Assembly (NCBI RefSeq): GCF_902497775.2
Contig: NZ_OZ024668.1
Location: 3,061,826 to 3,125,825 of the forward strand
Direction of reading: 5' to 3'
DNA length: 64,000 nucleotides
From: Pseudomonas fluorescens
Lineage (GTDB): Bacteria; Pseudomonadota; Gammaproteobacteria; Pseudomonadales; Pseudomonadaceae
Shown: piece after piece, positions 1 to 8,845 of the stretch
Numbering within the stretch: position 1 is the stretch's first letter
How the letters are laid out: each line of letters opens with the position of its first letter
Translations under genes and position numbers: made by a program
Notes under the pieces: model-generated
The model's database searches: none
The model's input: only the letters and a program-made list of their open reading frames with translations
Told to the model about the DNA's origin: nothing

Positions 1-483
1 CTGCCGTGAAGTCCAGCACAGGCCCTGCACCTCGGGGTTCTGCCGGTAGATCGCCTCGGCCCACAGGCGGGTCTGCGGGTACTGGTCCTTCTCGGTGTCG
101 ATCAACTGGTTGCGCGGCACGCCGAGCTTGCGCAGCGCCTTGCTGCCCAGGTCGACCAGCAGCAAGTCCTCGCCACTGTGCAGCACCGAGTGCAAGTGCC
201 CGTGCAACTTGCCCTTGTCGTAAGTCTTGAGCCCGACAGCAAAGGGCACGTCGTGAAACACCGTTTCCATCGCTGCACAGTCGAAGCTGGTGCCGCCGTA
301 CAAGGTCGGGATCGGCTGGCCACGGGCATCCCTGATCGGACTGAAACGGGCATTGCCCTTGAGCCCGGGGTTGAACTGGCCGGGACCGTACAGATCCAGG
401 TGCACACGATGGATCGGCGTGCCCTTCGCCCAGCTCAGGGTCGACAGCTGCAACACACCGGCAGGCGCCGGCGTATCAACCAT
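1..483 (-). CDS. RES-domain toxin (NAD+-degrading type), 3' end outside the window
   Basis: The frame reads without a stop from an ATG at 483 to the left edge of the window, giving the first 161 residues of a RES-family protein. The family signature is visible: an Arg near position 26 (IHRVHL), then GGTSFDCAAMETVFHDV at about 65-81, which holds the conserved Glu. RES proteins with Xre/ParS-type partners are known toxins that break down or modify NAD+ and related targets. The ATG lies inside the end of the upstream partner gene (shared bases ATGGTTGA), so translation is probably coupled. The catalytic Ser and the C-terminus fall outside the window, so completeness cannot be judged. Family assignment is firm; toxicity is inferred from the family. 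Confidence 0.85.
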   Translation of the reverse strand, partial: MVDTPAPAGVLQLSTLSWAKGTPIHRVHLDLYGPGQFNPGLKGNARFSPIRDARGQPIPTLYGGTSFDCAAMETVFHDVPFAVGLKTYDKGKLHGHLHSVLHSGEDLLLVDLGSKALRKLGVPRNQLIDTEKDQYPQTRLWAEAIYRQNPEVQGLCWTSRQ

Positions 484-1144
484 GAGCGACGCCCTGCAGT
501 TCGTCTTCGGCGGCGGCCAGCACCTGCTCCGGCGCGCTGACGAGCAGATCGAGCGGGCGCTTGCCGGCGAGGAAGCTGTTGGCCGACATGAACCAGTAGG
601 CCAGGCCCCAGCTGTCCTTGGCCCCGGCAAAGCGCGCCAGCACCGGCGCCATGGCCTTGAGCGGCCGGTACGCGGCGTCCAGGCCATAGGCCGGGAAGTA
701 ATCGACGCCATGGTGGCGCAGGGCAAAGATCGCCCCTTCGCGCTTCCACTTGTTCGGCTGGGCGCTGGGGTTGCTCAGGCTGAAGCCGGCCAGCCCGGCG
801 ATCTGCGCCGCAGTCAGCCAGTCGCCACTCTCCAGCACCGCCGTGCGCGCCTGGGCCAGCATCGCTGCCTCCTTGAGCGCATTGGGGGTTGGCGGCGCCT
901 TGGGCACCAGGGCTTCGACGATGGATTCGAGGGTTTGCTGCTGTTGCCGGCCGACCAGGCTTTTGACGAACTCGGCGACGCTGGCAAAGGTCGCGGCAAT
1001 GGCATCGGCCTCACCGGGGCTGGCATCGGCCAGGGCCACGGCCACCACGTGCTCGGCCTGTTGGCGGCTCAGGCGCTTGCGCACATCCTTCGGCGAACCG
1101 GCCAGGGCGGCAACCGCCGGGCGCTGATCCTGGGTTCGGCTCAT
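476..1144 (-). CDS. Xre/MbcA/ParS-like antitoxin of the RES pair
   Basis: This is a 222-residue protein immediately upstream of, and overlapping by 8 bp, the RES toxin gene. Residues about 108-150 hold a helix-turn-helix-like stretch (DWLTAAQIAGLAGF) followed by a KWKREGAIFALRHHGVDYFP segment. The C-terminal part (AYWFMSANSFLAGKRPLDLL) resembles the ParS/MbcA toxin-binding domain (formerly DUF2384). It should bind and neutralise the RES protein and repress its own promoter. It is longer than the usual antitoxin of about 120-160 residues, because of an N-terminal 100-residue helical extension of unknown role. A good ribosome-binding site (GGGAGG) sits 3-8 bases before the ATG. Confidence 0.75.
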   Translation of the reverse strand: MSRTQDQRPAVAALAGSPKDVRKRLSRQQAEHVVAVALADASPGEADAIAATFASVAEFVKSLVGRQQQQTLESIVEALVPKAPPTPNALKEAAMLAQARTAVLESGDWLTAAQIAGLAGFSLSNPSAQPNKWKREGAIFALRHHGVDYFPAYGLDAAYRPLKAMAPVLARFAGAKDSWGLAYWFMSANSFLAGKRPLDLLVSAPEQVLAAAEDELQGVAHG

Positions 1145-1164
1145 GGGACCTCCCGATGATTAGA

Positions 1165-1193
1165 CTGGATATCTTGAATTTATAGTAATCCAG
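1165..1193. promoter_or_regulatory. Inverted repeat in the antitoxin promoter
   Basis: CTGGAT and ATCCAG form 6-bp inverted arms 17 bp apart in an AT-rich stretch, and a TACTAT minus-10-like box lies between them on the minus strand, about 40 bp before the antitoxin ATG. The position suits an operator for antitoxin autorepression. This is inference; no known consensus was matched. Confidence 0.35.
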
Positions 1194-1297
1194 ATAATCC
1201 CGCATCACCAGCCAGGCGCCGACGATTGGCGAGCAAAACCGCGCAGGGGTCTTACACTTCAATGCACAGCCGCAACAAGTACCGAGGAGCGCCTGCG

Positions 1298-2821
1298 ATG
1301 AACCGCTGTGACGTACTGATTATTGGCGCCGGCCCCACCGGGTTGGTGCTGGCGCTGTGGTTGAGCAAGCTGGGCATCAAGGTGCGGATCATCGACAAGA
1401 CTGCCGGCCCCGGCACCACCTCGCGAGCCCTCGCGGTGCAGGCGCGGACCCTGGAGCTGTATCGCCAGCTGGACCTGACCGAAGCGATCCTCGAGCAGGG
1501 GCACCGGGTGCCGGCGGCCAACCTGTGGGTCAAGGGCGAAACCGCGGCGCGGCTGCCGTTCAACAGCATTGGCGCCGACCTTACGCCCTACCCGTTCCTG
1601 CACATCTACCCGCAAGACCAGCACGAGCAGCTGTTGATCGAACGCCTGCAGCACTTTGGCGTTGAGGTTCAACGGCAAACCGAGCTGCTCGGTTTCAGCC
1701 AGGACGCCGACACTGTCACCGCCCGCCTGCGGCATGCCGACGGCGTCGAGGAAGTCTGCGAAGCTGACTACCTGGCCGGTTGCGACGGCGCCCGTTCGAC
1801 TGTGCGCAAGGTCCTGGGCATCGGCTTTCCCGGTGGTACCTATGAGCAGGTGTTCTATGTCGCCGATGTCGACGGTACGGGGCCGGCGTTCAATGGCGAA
1901 CTGCACGTGGACCTCGACGAAGCGGACTTTCTCGCCGTCTTCCCGCTGGCCGGCAGCGGCCGGGCGCGGTTGATCGGCACGGTGCGCGACGAGCGCGCCG
2001 AACACCCCCGGGACCTGCGTTTCGAGGATGTCAGCCAGCGGGCCATGGAGCACCTGAAGGTCGAGATCAAACAGGTCAATTGGTTCTCCACCTACCGTGT
2101 GCACCACCGGGTGGCCGAGCAGTTTGGCCATGAGCGCGCCTTCCTGCTCGGTGACGCCGCCCATGTGCACAGCCCGGCCGGCGGCCAGGGCATGAACACC
2201 GGCATTGGCGATGCCATCAACCTGGCGTGGAAACTGGCCGCCGTGTTGCAGGGCTGCGCCACGGACGCTCTGCTCGAGACCTATGAAATCGAGCGCAGCG
2301 CCTTTGCCCAACGACTGGTGTCGACCACCGACCAGGTGTTCAATTTCATCACCGCCGACGGCCGCCTGGCCGCCCTGCTGCGCACTCGCCTGGCGCCACT
2401 GCTGTTGCCGCGGGTGGCGGCGCTGAAATCGGCGCGGGCGTTCCTGTTTCGCACCGTCTCGCAAATCACCCTGAACTACCGCGACATGCCCCTGAGCGTC
2501 GGCAGCGCCGGCCAGGTGCATGGCGGCGAACGCATGCCGTGGGTCAGCGACGGCACCCACGACAACTTTACCGGGCTGGCGCGAATGTGCTGGCAAGTCC
2601 AGGTCTATGGCGCCGCCAGCGGCAGCCTGGTGGCCTGGTGCAGCGAGCGCGGCATGCCGCTGGAAGTGTTCGAATGGCACGAGGCCCATGAGGCAGCCGG
2701 GTTGCAACAAGACGGCGTGTACCTGTTGCGCCCGGACAGCTATGTGGCCCTGGCCCAGGTCGGAGCCGGCCCCGAGGTGCTGGAAGAGTACTTCAGTGCA
2801 CGCGGGTTGCGCGGATACTAG
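1298..2821 (+). CDS. FAD-dependent aromatic monooxygenase (PheA/TfdB/MhpA family)
   Basis: This is a 507-residue flavoprotein hydroxylase. The N-terminal Rossmann motif VLIIGAGPTGLVLA (residues about 6-19) binds the ADP part of FAD, a DG motif (GCDGARSTVRKVLG) lies near 160, and the second FAD motif (LLGDAAHVHSPAGGQGMNTG) lies near 285. A thioredoxin-like C-terminal region follows, as in phenol and 3-(3-hydroxyphenyl)propionate hydroxylases, though it is short. The start was set at the ATG preceded by GAGGAG 9 bases upstream; an upstream in-frame ATG lacks such a site. The substrate cannot be read from sequence; there is no ring-cleavage gene nearby, so it may act in detoxification or in a pathway encoded elsewhere. 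Confidence 0.85.
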   Translation: MNRCDVLIIGAGPTGLVLALWLSKLGIKVRIIDKTAGPGTTSRALAVQARTLELYRQLDLTEAILEQGHRVPAANLWVKGETAARLPFNSIGADLTPYPFLHIYPQDQHEQLLIERLQHFGVEVQRQTELLGFSQDADTVTARLRHADGVEEVCEADYLAGCDGARSTVRKVLGIGFPGGTYEQVFYVADVDGTGPAFNGELHVDLDEADFLAVFPLAGSGRARLIGTVRDERAEHPRDLRFEDVSQRAMEHLKVEIKQVNWFSTYRVHHRVAEQFGHERAFLLGDAAHVHSPAGGQGMNTGIGDAINLAWKLAAVLQGCATDALLETYEIERSAFAQRLVSTTDQVFNFITADGRLAALLRTRLAPLLLPRVAALKSARAFLFRTVSQITLNYRDMPLSVGSAGQVHGGERMPWVSDGTHDNFTGLARMCWQVQVYGAASGSLVAWCSERGMPLEVFEWHEAHEAAGLQQDGVYLLRPDSYVALAQVGAGPEVLEEYFSARGLRGY

Positions 2822-2879
2822 GGATGTTGTGCGAGAATGCGCGCCAGTCTCGCATCTCTATCTGCTAAGGAATGGCATC

Positions 2880-3158
2880 ATCAGAATCCTCACCTCTTTG
2901 CTCCTGGCCTCGACCCTGTTCCTGGCCAGTTGCGGCACTTTTCTCGCGCGCGGCTCCAACAGCTACGGCAGCGGCGACTACTACAAAGGCACCCAGGCCA
3001 ACGTCCAGTTGCTGACCACCATCGGCGCCCGCGGCTACGAAGGTTACTCGACGATATTCTGCTGGGTGACCATCGTCTGCCCGGTGGTTGCCATTGTCAC
3101 CCTGCCGGCGGACATGGTGGTCGACACCGCCCTGCTGCCCTATGACTCGATGAACTGA
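2880..3158 (+). CDS. YceK/YidQ-family lipoprotein with apparent ATC start
   Basis: The frame encodes a small lipoprotein: a hydrophobic signal ending in the lipobox LASC, then GTF..., a YYKGT segment and a C-terminal hydrophobic stretch ending DTALLPYDSMN, all typical of the YidQ/YceK family (formerly DUF1375). The oddity is the start. No ATG, GTG or TTG is properly placed: a Shine-Dalgarno AAGGA at 2867-2871 is followed, at 8 bases, by ATC AGA ATC CTC, where ATG AGA ATC CTC would be expected. An in-frame GTG at 2829 lacks a ribosome-binding site, and a TTG at 2898 would remove the positively charged N-terminus. Either ATC is used, as in rare E. coli and Pseudomonas cases, or this is a start-codon mutation. 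It ends 1 bp before the next gene. Confidence 0.7.
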   Translation: MRILTSLLLASTLFLASCGTFLARGSNSYGSGDYYKGTQANVQLLTTIGARGYEGYSTIFCWVTIVCPVVAIVTLPADMVVDTALLPYDSMN

Positions 3159-3159
3159 C

Positions 3160-3495
3160 ATGCCGCAACTGGAATACTACCGCGTGGCGTTTCTGAACAT
3201 CTGCATCAACGACTTCAGTATCTACATCGGCGCGCCGTTATTGATCCTGACGCTCTTCGACTGGATGCCCAAAGACATCAGCAGCACCTACATACTGGTG
3301 TTTTTTGGTCTGAACCTTCTGTGCTTCCCACTGGCGATGCTGGTTCGCTGCCCGCACTGCAACGCGGCGATGCTGCACCTGTACAAGGACGAAGTCGGCA
3401 CCGCGCTGTCACGTCGGGCTGGCTTTAGCGAGCTGCGCGAGTTGAAGCGGGTTCGTTGCCTGAAATGCGCCGGGCTGATGAAGATTCGCGATTGA
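3160..3495 (+). CDS. Small membrane protein with a C-terminal zinc-ribbon-like cysteine quartet
   Basis: This is a 111-residue protein starting one base after the stop of the lipoprotein gene, so the two are probably co-transcribed. Two hydrophobic segments (about residues 20-35 and 42-62) suggest a membrane hairpin. A cytoplasmic tail follows with CPHC (about 64-67) and CLKC (about 98-101), a spacing suited to binding one zinc ion. No named family was recognised. The role is unknown. Confidence 0.65.
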   Translation: MPQLEYYRVAFLNICINDFSIYIGAPLLILTLFDWMPKDISSTYILVFFGLNLLCFPLAMLVRCPHCNAAMLHLYKDEVGTALSRRAGFSELRELKRVRCLKCAGLMKIRD

Positions 3496-3508
3496 TCGCA
3501 AGGCCTCA

Positions 3509-3565
3509 TCGCGGGGCAAGCCTGCTCCCACAGGTCCGCCTTGAGGGAGCGGGCTTGCCCCGCGA
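3509..3565. repeat. Inverted pair of Pseudomonas REP elements
   Basis: Two 21-bp arms, beginning TCGCGGGGCAAGCC and ending GGCTTGCCCCGCGA, face each other with one mismatch, separated by 15 bp. The right arm abuts the stop codon of the transporter gene. This is the standard REP/REPIN layout of pseudomonads and sits between two convergent genes, where it may also help end transcription. Confidence 0.9.
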
Positions 3566-4747
3566 TTACGCCACTTCAGTCCGGGCAAAGCGGTAGGTCG
3601 TCACCGCGCACAACAGCAGCCCGGCCAACGCCAGCGAACCACCGACAAAGCCGATATTGCCCAGGCCCATGTGCACGCTGACCAGGCTGCCGATCAAGGC
3701 CCCGGCGCCAATGCCGATGTTGTAGATCCCGGAGAACATCGCCATGGCTACGTCGGTGGCGTCCGAGGCGAGGATCAGCACCTTGGACTGCAGCGCCAGG
3801 CTGAAGCACATGATCGAAACACCCCAGAACACACTCAGGCTGCCCAACAGGCTGAAGTCGCCGGACAACGGCAGCAACAGCAGCAGGCAGGTCGCCAGCA
3901 TGGCGATTGCCCCGAGCAGAAACCCCTGCGGGAAACGCTCGCTGTAGCGGCTGAACAGCACCGAACCAAACACCCCGGCACCGCCAAACAGCAACAGCAG
4001 CACGGTGGTCAGCTCACCGCCGACCTGCGCCACGTTCAGGGCAAACGGCTCGATGTAGCTGTAGGCGGTGAACTGCGCGGCAATCACCAGCGCCACCAGC
4101 ACATACACGGTCACCAGCGCCGGACGCTTGAACAGCACCGGTACGCTGCGCAATGAGCCGGAGTTCTGGCTGGGCAGCAGCGGCAGGGACTTGACCAGAC
4201 ACAACAAGGTCGCCAGAGCCACCCCGGCAATCGCCAAAAAGGTGGTGCGCCAGCCCAGGGCTTCGCCAACCACCCGCCCCAGCGGTATGCCCATGACCAT
4301 CGCCAGGGTGGTACCGGTCGCCAGCAGCCCCAGAGCCTTGGCCTGTTGCCCCGGCGGCGCCACGCGCACGGCGAGCGAGGCGGTAATGGCCCAGAACACC
4401 GCATGGGCCAGGGCGATGCCGATCCGACTGACCAGCAGCATGGCGAAGCTCTGCGCCACCCCCGAAAGCAAATGGCTGAGGATGAACAGGGCAAAGACGA
4501 TGATCAGCAACTTGCGCCGCTCGATGTTGCGCGTCAGCAGCATCATCGGCAGCGAGGCCAGGGCCACCACCCAGGCGTAGATGGTCAGCATCAGGCCGAC
4601 CTGGGCGGTGGACATGTCGAAACTGCGGCCGATGTCGCTGAGCAGCGCCACTGGGACGAATTCAGTAGTGTTGAAAATGAAGGCCGCCAGGGCCAGGGCG
4701 ATGACACTCAGCCAACTACCGGTTCGCGCATCCACGGATGTATTCAT
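3566..4747 (-). CDS. sotB: Major facilitator exporter, SotB/YdeA-like
   Basis: This is a 393-residue inner-membrane protein with about twelve hydrophobic helices and no long soluble domain. The first helix carries the segment [18 protein letters not shown], which is characteristic of the SotB/YdeA and arabinose-polymer efflux group of MFS drug/H+ antiporters, and the length matches SotB (about 396). The chosen ATG is preceded by GGAGCAAGG; a longer frame upstream lacks a plausible site and begins with non-hydrophobic, low-quality sequence. Family members export sugars or small toxic metabolites. The substrate here is inferred only at family level. It is transcribed divergently from the next gene. 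Confidence 0.8.
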   Translation of the reverse strand: MNTSVDARTGSWLSVIALALAAFIFNTTEFVPVALLSDIGRSFDMSTAQVGLMLTIYAWVVALASLPMMLLTRNIERRKLLIIVFALFILSHLLSGVAQSFAMLLVSRIGIALAHAVFWAITASLAVRVAPPGQQAKALGLLATGTTLAMVMGIPLGRVVGEALGWRTTFLAIAGVALATLLCLVKSLPLLPSQNSGSLRSVPVLFKRPALVTVYVLVALVIAAQFTAYSYIEPFALNVAQVGGELTTVLLLLFGGAGVFGSVLFSRYSERFPQGFLLGAIAMLATCLLLLLPLSGDFSLLGSLSVFWGVSIMCFSLALQSKVLILASDATDVAMAMFSGIYNIGIGAGALIGSLVSVHMGLGNIGFVGGSLALAGLLLCAVTTYRFARTEVA

Positions 4748-4987
4748 GAGTAAGGCCTTGCTCCGAGAGGTTTGCGGTTGCCGGGAACGAAAACGCGCCC
4801 AGCGCCAGACACTCATGCCGGTCGGGCCTGAGTGAAGCGTGTGCGCTGAGGAAAGATTTATAAGTATGCGGAGTATCGCTTGCTGGCAAGGATAGTACGT
4901 CAGCACCGATGCTGTCACAACCGCAGGGGGGCACGCTATCATGGCGCCCTGGACACGCCTTCACCCAGGAACAAGGAGCTCGCCCCC

Positions 4988-6313
4988 ATGGATACCCCGC
5001 ACCCTGCCACAGCCCAACAAGCGTGGCGAGCCGCCGTGGTCGACTACGCCCAGGCGGTCAACCGCTACGTCGCGCAAGGTACGCAAGAAGGTTGGGACGG
5101 GCTCGAAGAACCCCAGTCGGCCCCCACCGAACACCTGCTGCCCGCCTGGCTGGCAGCCCTGCAGGCAGTCAACCGACCGGGCGTCGATGCACTCCAGCAC
5201 CAGGCATTTCGCCAGGACTGGCCACCTGCACACCTGCCACTGATCCCGATGCTGGATCAACAGGCGCAAAGCATCGGCACCCTGGTGCTGCTCGACGACG
5301 GTCGTCTGCTGGCGCGCATCGGCACTGCCTATCAACCAGGGCAGGTGGTGCAGATCGACGGCGAATCGGTAACCCCGGTAGCCGGTGTCGATCACTTTGG
5401 CCGCTGCCCGGCACGGCGCTATTTCGCCCTGGGCAATGCCGACGGGGTTCGCGTCACCGATGGCTGGGGCGGCCAGCAGGTTGCCCAGTTCGCCTGGCCC
5501 AACGGCCTCGAAGGTCTGCCTGCAGACGCCGGGCTCGAAGCGCTCGAACATCCCCCGCAGCCTACAGCGCTGATCCCGTTCCCGGATGGGCAACGGGTGT
5601 TGCTGGTCAGCAGCGATGGCATTTTCGTGCTGCATGGCACGGGGGCCACGCGCCTGCTGCGTCGCGCCGAAGATATCCTCCAGGACATGGCCGACGGCAT
5701 CAGCGCGGATGATCTGAATCTCAGCCTGTCCATGGAGCACGCGGCCATCTCTGCCGATGGCTCGCTGATTGCCATCGGCGAGCAATGCGGCCAGCACCTG
5801 GTACTCAATGATCGCCTGGAGGTGATCGCCGATATCGGCCCGGCCGGCGAGTACCCGCACTTTGCCCTGTTCAATCAGCGTGGCGACCGGCTGATCCTCA
5901 ATGCCTGCCACTTCTACTACGGCGCGACCCTGGGCGTGGCAGTCAAGGACATCCCCGGGCTCAAGACCGATTTCTACAGCGACGATCCGCGCACGCCGGT
6001 GCTGCAGGATGGCGCCCGGGTCTATGCCGGCGCCTCGCGAAATGACGAGTTCATTGTCGGCGATGCCTATGGCTACCTGCGGGCCTTTGGCGAGGACGGT
6101 CAGGAACGCTGGCAGCACTTTATCGGCTCGACCATCAGCGCCATGGATATCTCGCCCGACGGCAAGACCCTGGTGGTCGCCAGCCATGCCGGCTTCATCT
6201 CGGTCATCGCCCTGGACACCTCGCGCCCCGACTGGCAGATCGGTACCGGCGAACACGCTGAAGTGCACCGCTGGCTGTTCTGGAAGCAACTGGACCGGCC
6301 CCTGCGCTGGTAG
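4988..6313 (+). CDS. Hypothetical beta-propeller-like protein
   Basis: This is a 441-residue soluble protein with no signal peptide or membrane segment. It has a helical N-terminal region (about 1-90) followed by repeated strand-rich units such as LLVSSDGIFVLHG, ISADGSLIAIG, IVGDAYGYLRAFGEDG and ISPDGKTLVVASHAGFISVIAL, which resemble WD40 or PQQ-type propeller blades. The start has AAGGAG 10 bases upstream. A specific family was not recognised and no catalytic motif is visible; binding or scaffolding is likely for such folds but is inference. The next gene follows after a short gap and may be co-transcribed. Confidence 0.65.
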   Translation: MDTPHPATAQQAWRAAVVDYAQAVNRYVAQGTQEGWDGLEEPQSAPTEHLLPAWLAALQAVNRPGVDALQHQAFRQDWPPAHLPLIPMLDQQAQSIGTLVLLDDGRLLARIGTAYQPGQVVQIDGESVTPVAGVDHFGRCPARRYFALGNADGVRVTDGWGGQQVAQFAWPNGLEGLPADAGLEALEHPPQPTALIPFPDGQRVLLVSSDGIFVLHGTGATRLLRRAEDILQDMADGISADDLNLSLSMEHAAISADGSLIAIGEQCGQHLVLNDRLEVIADIGPAGEYPHFALFNQRGDRLILNACHFYYGATLGVAVKDIPGLKTDFYSDDPRTPVLQDGARVYAGASRNDEFIVGDAYGYLRAFGEDGQERWQHFIGSTISAMDISPDGKTLVVASHAGFISVIALDTSRPDWQIGTGEHAEVHRWLFWKQLDRPLRW

Positions 6314-6351
6314 CTCCCTCTCTTTGAATGATTGATAACGGATTACCAGGC

Positions 6352-6927
6352 ATGACTGTATCGCCCAAGGCACTGAGCAACATCCTCGACAACGCCAGCC
6401 TGATCACCGCCATCGACCAGGGCCTGGCGCCCAGCTACCTGTACTTCTGGGGCCACCGGCAAAAGGTCGACGGCAAGCCGGACAAAAGCTGCTTCAGCCA
6501 GTGGTTCGAAGCCGGCTTCAAAGAGCAAGGCCTCAACTACCCCAGCGCCGAGCACTACATGATGGCCGGCAAGGCGCGGCTGTTCGACGACCAGGCCACC
6601 CTTGAGAAGATTCTCGCCGCACGCACGCCCGCCGAGGCCAAGAAGCTTGGCCGCGAAGTCGCCGGCTACGACGACGACGCCTGGGTTGCCGAGCGCTCGG
6701 CCATCGTCGAGCAGGCCAACCTGCTCAAGTTCGAGCAGAACCCTGGGCTGCGCAATTTTTTGCTGTCGACCGCGGGCCAGGTGCTGGTTGAAGCCAGCCC
6801 GGTGGACCGCATCTGGGGCATTGGCCTGGAAGGCAAGGCGCCTGAAGCGGCCGACCCGCGCCAGTGGCAGGGCCTGAACCTGCTGGGCTATGCCCTGATG
6901 CGTGTGCGCGAGCGTCTGGCCGGCTGA
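6352..6927 (+). CDS. NADAR-family protein (YbiA-like N-glycosidase fold)
   Basis: This is a 191-residue protein with the NADAR signature: YLYFWGH near the start, CFSQWFEAGFKEQGLNYPSAEHYMMAGKARLF in the middle, and NPGLRNFLLSTAGQVLVEASPVDRIWGIGL at the end. Family members include YbiA and the RibX/COG3236 enzymes, which hydrolyse N-glycosidic bonds of unstable riboflavin intermediates or ADP-ribosylated substrates. The catalytic Glu of the SAEHYMM motif and the conserved W-G are present. The start is uncertain between 6328 and 6352; the latter has a weak upstream AACGGA. It probably acts as a metabolite-repair or ADP-ribose-related hydrolase. Confidence 0.85.
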   Translation: MTVSPKALSNILDNASLITAIDQGLAPSYLYFWGHRQKVDGKPDKSCFSQWFEAGFKEQGLNYPSAEHYMMAGKARLFDDQATLEKILAARTPAEAKKLGREVAGYDDDAWVAERSAIVEQANLLKFEQNPGLRNFLLSTAGQVLVEASPVDRIWGIGLEGKAPEAADPRQWQGLNLLGYALMRVRERLAG

Positions 6928-6933
6928 GGCCCC

Positions 6934-6954
6934 AGCGCAGGATTTTTCTGCGCT
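6934..6954. terminator. Short hairpin between the NADAR gene and the next small gene
   Basis: AGCGCAG and CTGCGCT pair perfectly around a GATTTTT loop just after the NADAR stop codon. There is no T-run after the stem, so it is either a weak terminator or an mRNA-end stabiliser. Confidence 0.35.
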
Positions 6955-6989
6955 GCTACACTTTATTCGCGCAGATGGAGGATTCCCTC

Positions 6990-7214
6990 ATGTCCGATAA
7001 AGAGATCACCACAGCCCTTAACCTGATCAACCAGCGCCAGGCCCGGCTCGCTTCGGCGTGCAAGGAGATTGCCGACTGGATCGACCGCCAGGGCGATGTG
7101 CCTGTGGCCGGCAAGATCCGCGACACCCTCAAGGCCGTTGAAGCCGACGATCAGTTGGTCAGAAAAACCCTCACCTCGTTGAGCGTCGAACGCCCACTGC
7201 CCCGTTTCCGCTAG
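6990..7214 (+). CDS. Small helical hypothetical protein
   Basis: This is a 74-residue charged, helical protein with no signal sequence. A strong ribosome-binding site (GGAGGA) lies 7 bases before the ATG, and codon use matches the neighbours, so it is likely real. Pairs such as QARLASACKEIADWIDRQG suggest a coiled or bundled helix. No family was recognised and the function is unknown. The 131 bp between it and glcD show no other gene. Confidence 0.6.
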   Translation: MSDKEITTALNLINQRQARLASACKEIADWIDRQGDVPVAGKIRDTLKAVEADDQLVRKTLTSLSVERPLPRFR

Positions 7215-7345
7215 CCCGGAGGCTGGCGGCGGGTGCCAGGCGCACTTGAGGTCCATCCTGCACGACCCTGGCTCGCCGGCACCAGGCGCCGCGCTTCGCC
7301 TTCGATTTCCCGCAGCTTCTGGCACCTTCCGGTGACTGGCCGTCA

Positions 7346-8845
7346 ATGAATATTCTTTACGACGAAAACGTCGATGGTGCCCTGCCCGCAGTCGACAAGC
7401 AGGCGCTGCTACAGGCCTTGCAGGCACAACTGCCCGATCTCGATATCCTCCACGCCGAGGAAGACCTCAAGCCCTATGAATGCGATGGCCTCTCGGCCTA
7501 CCGCTGCACACCGATGCTGGTGGTGCTGCCGCATACCCTCGAACAGGTCCAGGGCATCCTCAAACTGTGTTTTGCGCGCAAGGTGCCGGTGGTCGCCCGT
7601 GGCGCCGGCACCGGCCTCTCGGGCGGCGCCCTGCCACTGGAAAAAGGCGTGCTGCTGGTGATGGTGCGCTTCAACAAGATCCTCGCCATCGACCCGGCCG
7701 CGCGCACCGCACGGGTACAGCCCGGGGTGCGCAACCTGGCGATTTCCCAGGCCGCCGCACCCCATGAGCTGTACTACGCGCCCGACCCTTCATCGCAGAT
7801 TGCCTGTTCGATCGGCGGCAACGTCGCCGAAAATGCCGGCGGTGTGCACTGCCTGAAATACGGCTTGACCGTGCATAACCTGCTCAAGGTCGAAATCCTC
7901 ACGGTCGAAGGCGAATGCCTGACCCTCGGCGCCGACAGCCTCGATGCCCCGGGTTTCGACCTGCTGGCGCTGTTTACCGGCTCCGAAGGCATGCTTGGGA
8001 TCATCACCGAAGTAACAGTAAAGCTGCTGCCCAAGCCGCAGGTGGCCAAGGTGCTGCTGGCGGCCTTCGACTCGGTGGAGAAGGCCGGCCGGGCGGTCGG
8101 CGACATCATCGGCGCCGGGATCATTCCCGGTGGCCTGGAAATGATGGACAACCTGGCCATCCGCGCCGCCGAAGACTTCATTCATGCCGGCTACCCGGTG
8201 CACGCCGAGGCGATCTTGCTGTGCGAACTGGATGGCGTCGAAGCTGACGTGCATGACGACTGCGACCGGGTTCGTGCGCTGCTCGAACAGGCTGGCGCCA
8301 GTGAAGTGCGCCAGGCCCGCGATGAAGTGGAGCGGGTCAAGTTCTGGGCCGGGCGCAAGAACGCCTTCCCGGCGGTGGGGCGAATCTCTGCCGACTACTA
8401 CTGCATGGACGGCACCATCCCCCGCCGCGAGCTACCCCATGTGCTGCAGTGCATCGCTGCGCTGTCGCACAAGTACGCGCTGCGGGTGGCCAACGTCTTT
8501 CATGCCGGTGACGGCAACATGCACCCGTTGATTCTCTTCGACGCCAACCAGCCCGGCGAACTGGAGCGCGCCGAAGCCTTCGGCGGCGAGATTCTCGAAC
8601 TGTGCGTGAGCGTCGGTGGCAGTATCACCGGCGAGCATGGCGTGGGCCGCGAGAAGATCAACCAGATGTGCGCGCAGTTCAGTAGCGACGAGCTGACCCT
8701 GTTCCACGCCGTCAAGGCGGCCTTCGATCCCCATGGCCTGCTCAACCCCGGCAAGAACATCCCGACCCTGCACCGCTGCGCAGAATTCGGCGCCATGCAT
8801 GTACACGCCGGGCAACTGCCCTTCCCCGACCTGGAGCGTTTCTGA
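7346..8845 (+). CDS. glcD: Glycolate oxidase FAD-binding subunit GlcD
   Basis: This is a 499-residue FAD-linked oxidase of the GlcD/LldD-like (FAD_binding_4) family. The FAD-binding loop RGAGTGLSGGALP is at about 88-100, the second conserved stretch DPSSQIACSIGGNVAENAGGVHCLKYG at about 146-172, and the C-terminal catalytic motif HAGDGNMHP and GSITGEHGVG follow near 390 and 430. With GlcE and GlcF it oxidises glycolate to glyoxylate at the inner face of the membrane. Its stop overlaps the glcE start by one base, so glcDEF is one operon. The usual regulator gene glcC is not adjacent. Confidence 0.95.
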   Translation: MNILYDENVDGALPAVDKQALLQALQAQLPDLDILHAEEDLKPYECDGLSAYRCTPMLVVLPHTLEQVQGILKLCFARKVPVVARGAGTGLSGGALPLEKGVLLVMVRFNKILAIDPAARTARVQPGVRNLAISQAAAPHELYYAPDPSSQIACSIGGNVAENAGGVHCLKYGLTVHNLLKVEILTVEGECLTLGADSLDAPGFDLLALFTGSEGMLGIITEVTVKLLPKPQVAKVLLAAFDSVEKAGRAVGDIIGAGIIPGGLEMMDNLAIRAAEDFIHAGYPVHAEAILLCELDGVEADVHDDCDRVRALLEQAGASEVRQARDEVERVKFWAGRKNAFPAVGRISADYYCMDGTIPRRELPHVLQCIAALSHKYALRVANVFHAGDGNMHPLILFDANQPGELERAEAFGGEILELCVSVGGSITGEHGVGREKINQMCAQFSSDELTLFHAVKAAFDPHGLLNPGKNIPTLHRCAEFGAMHVHAGQLPFPDLERF

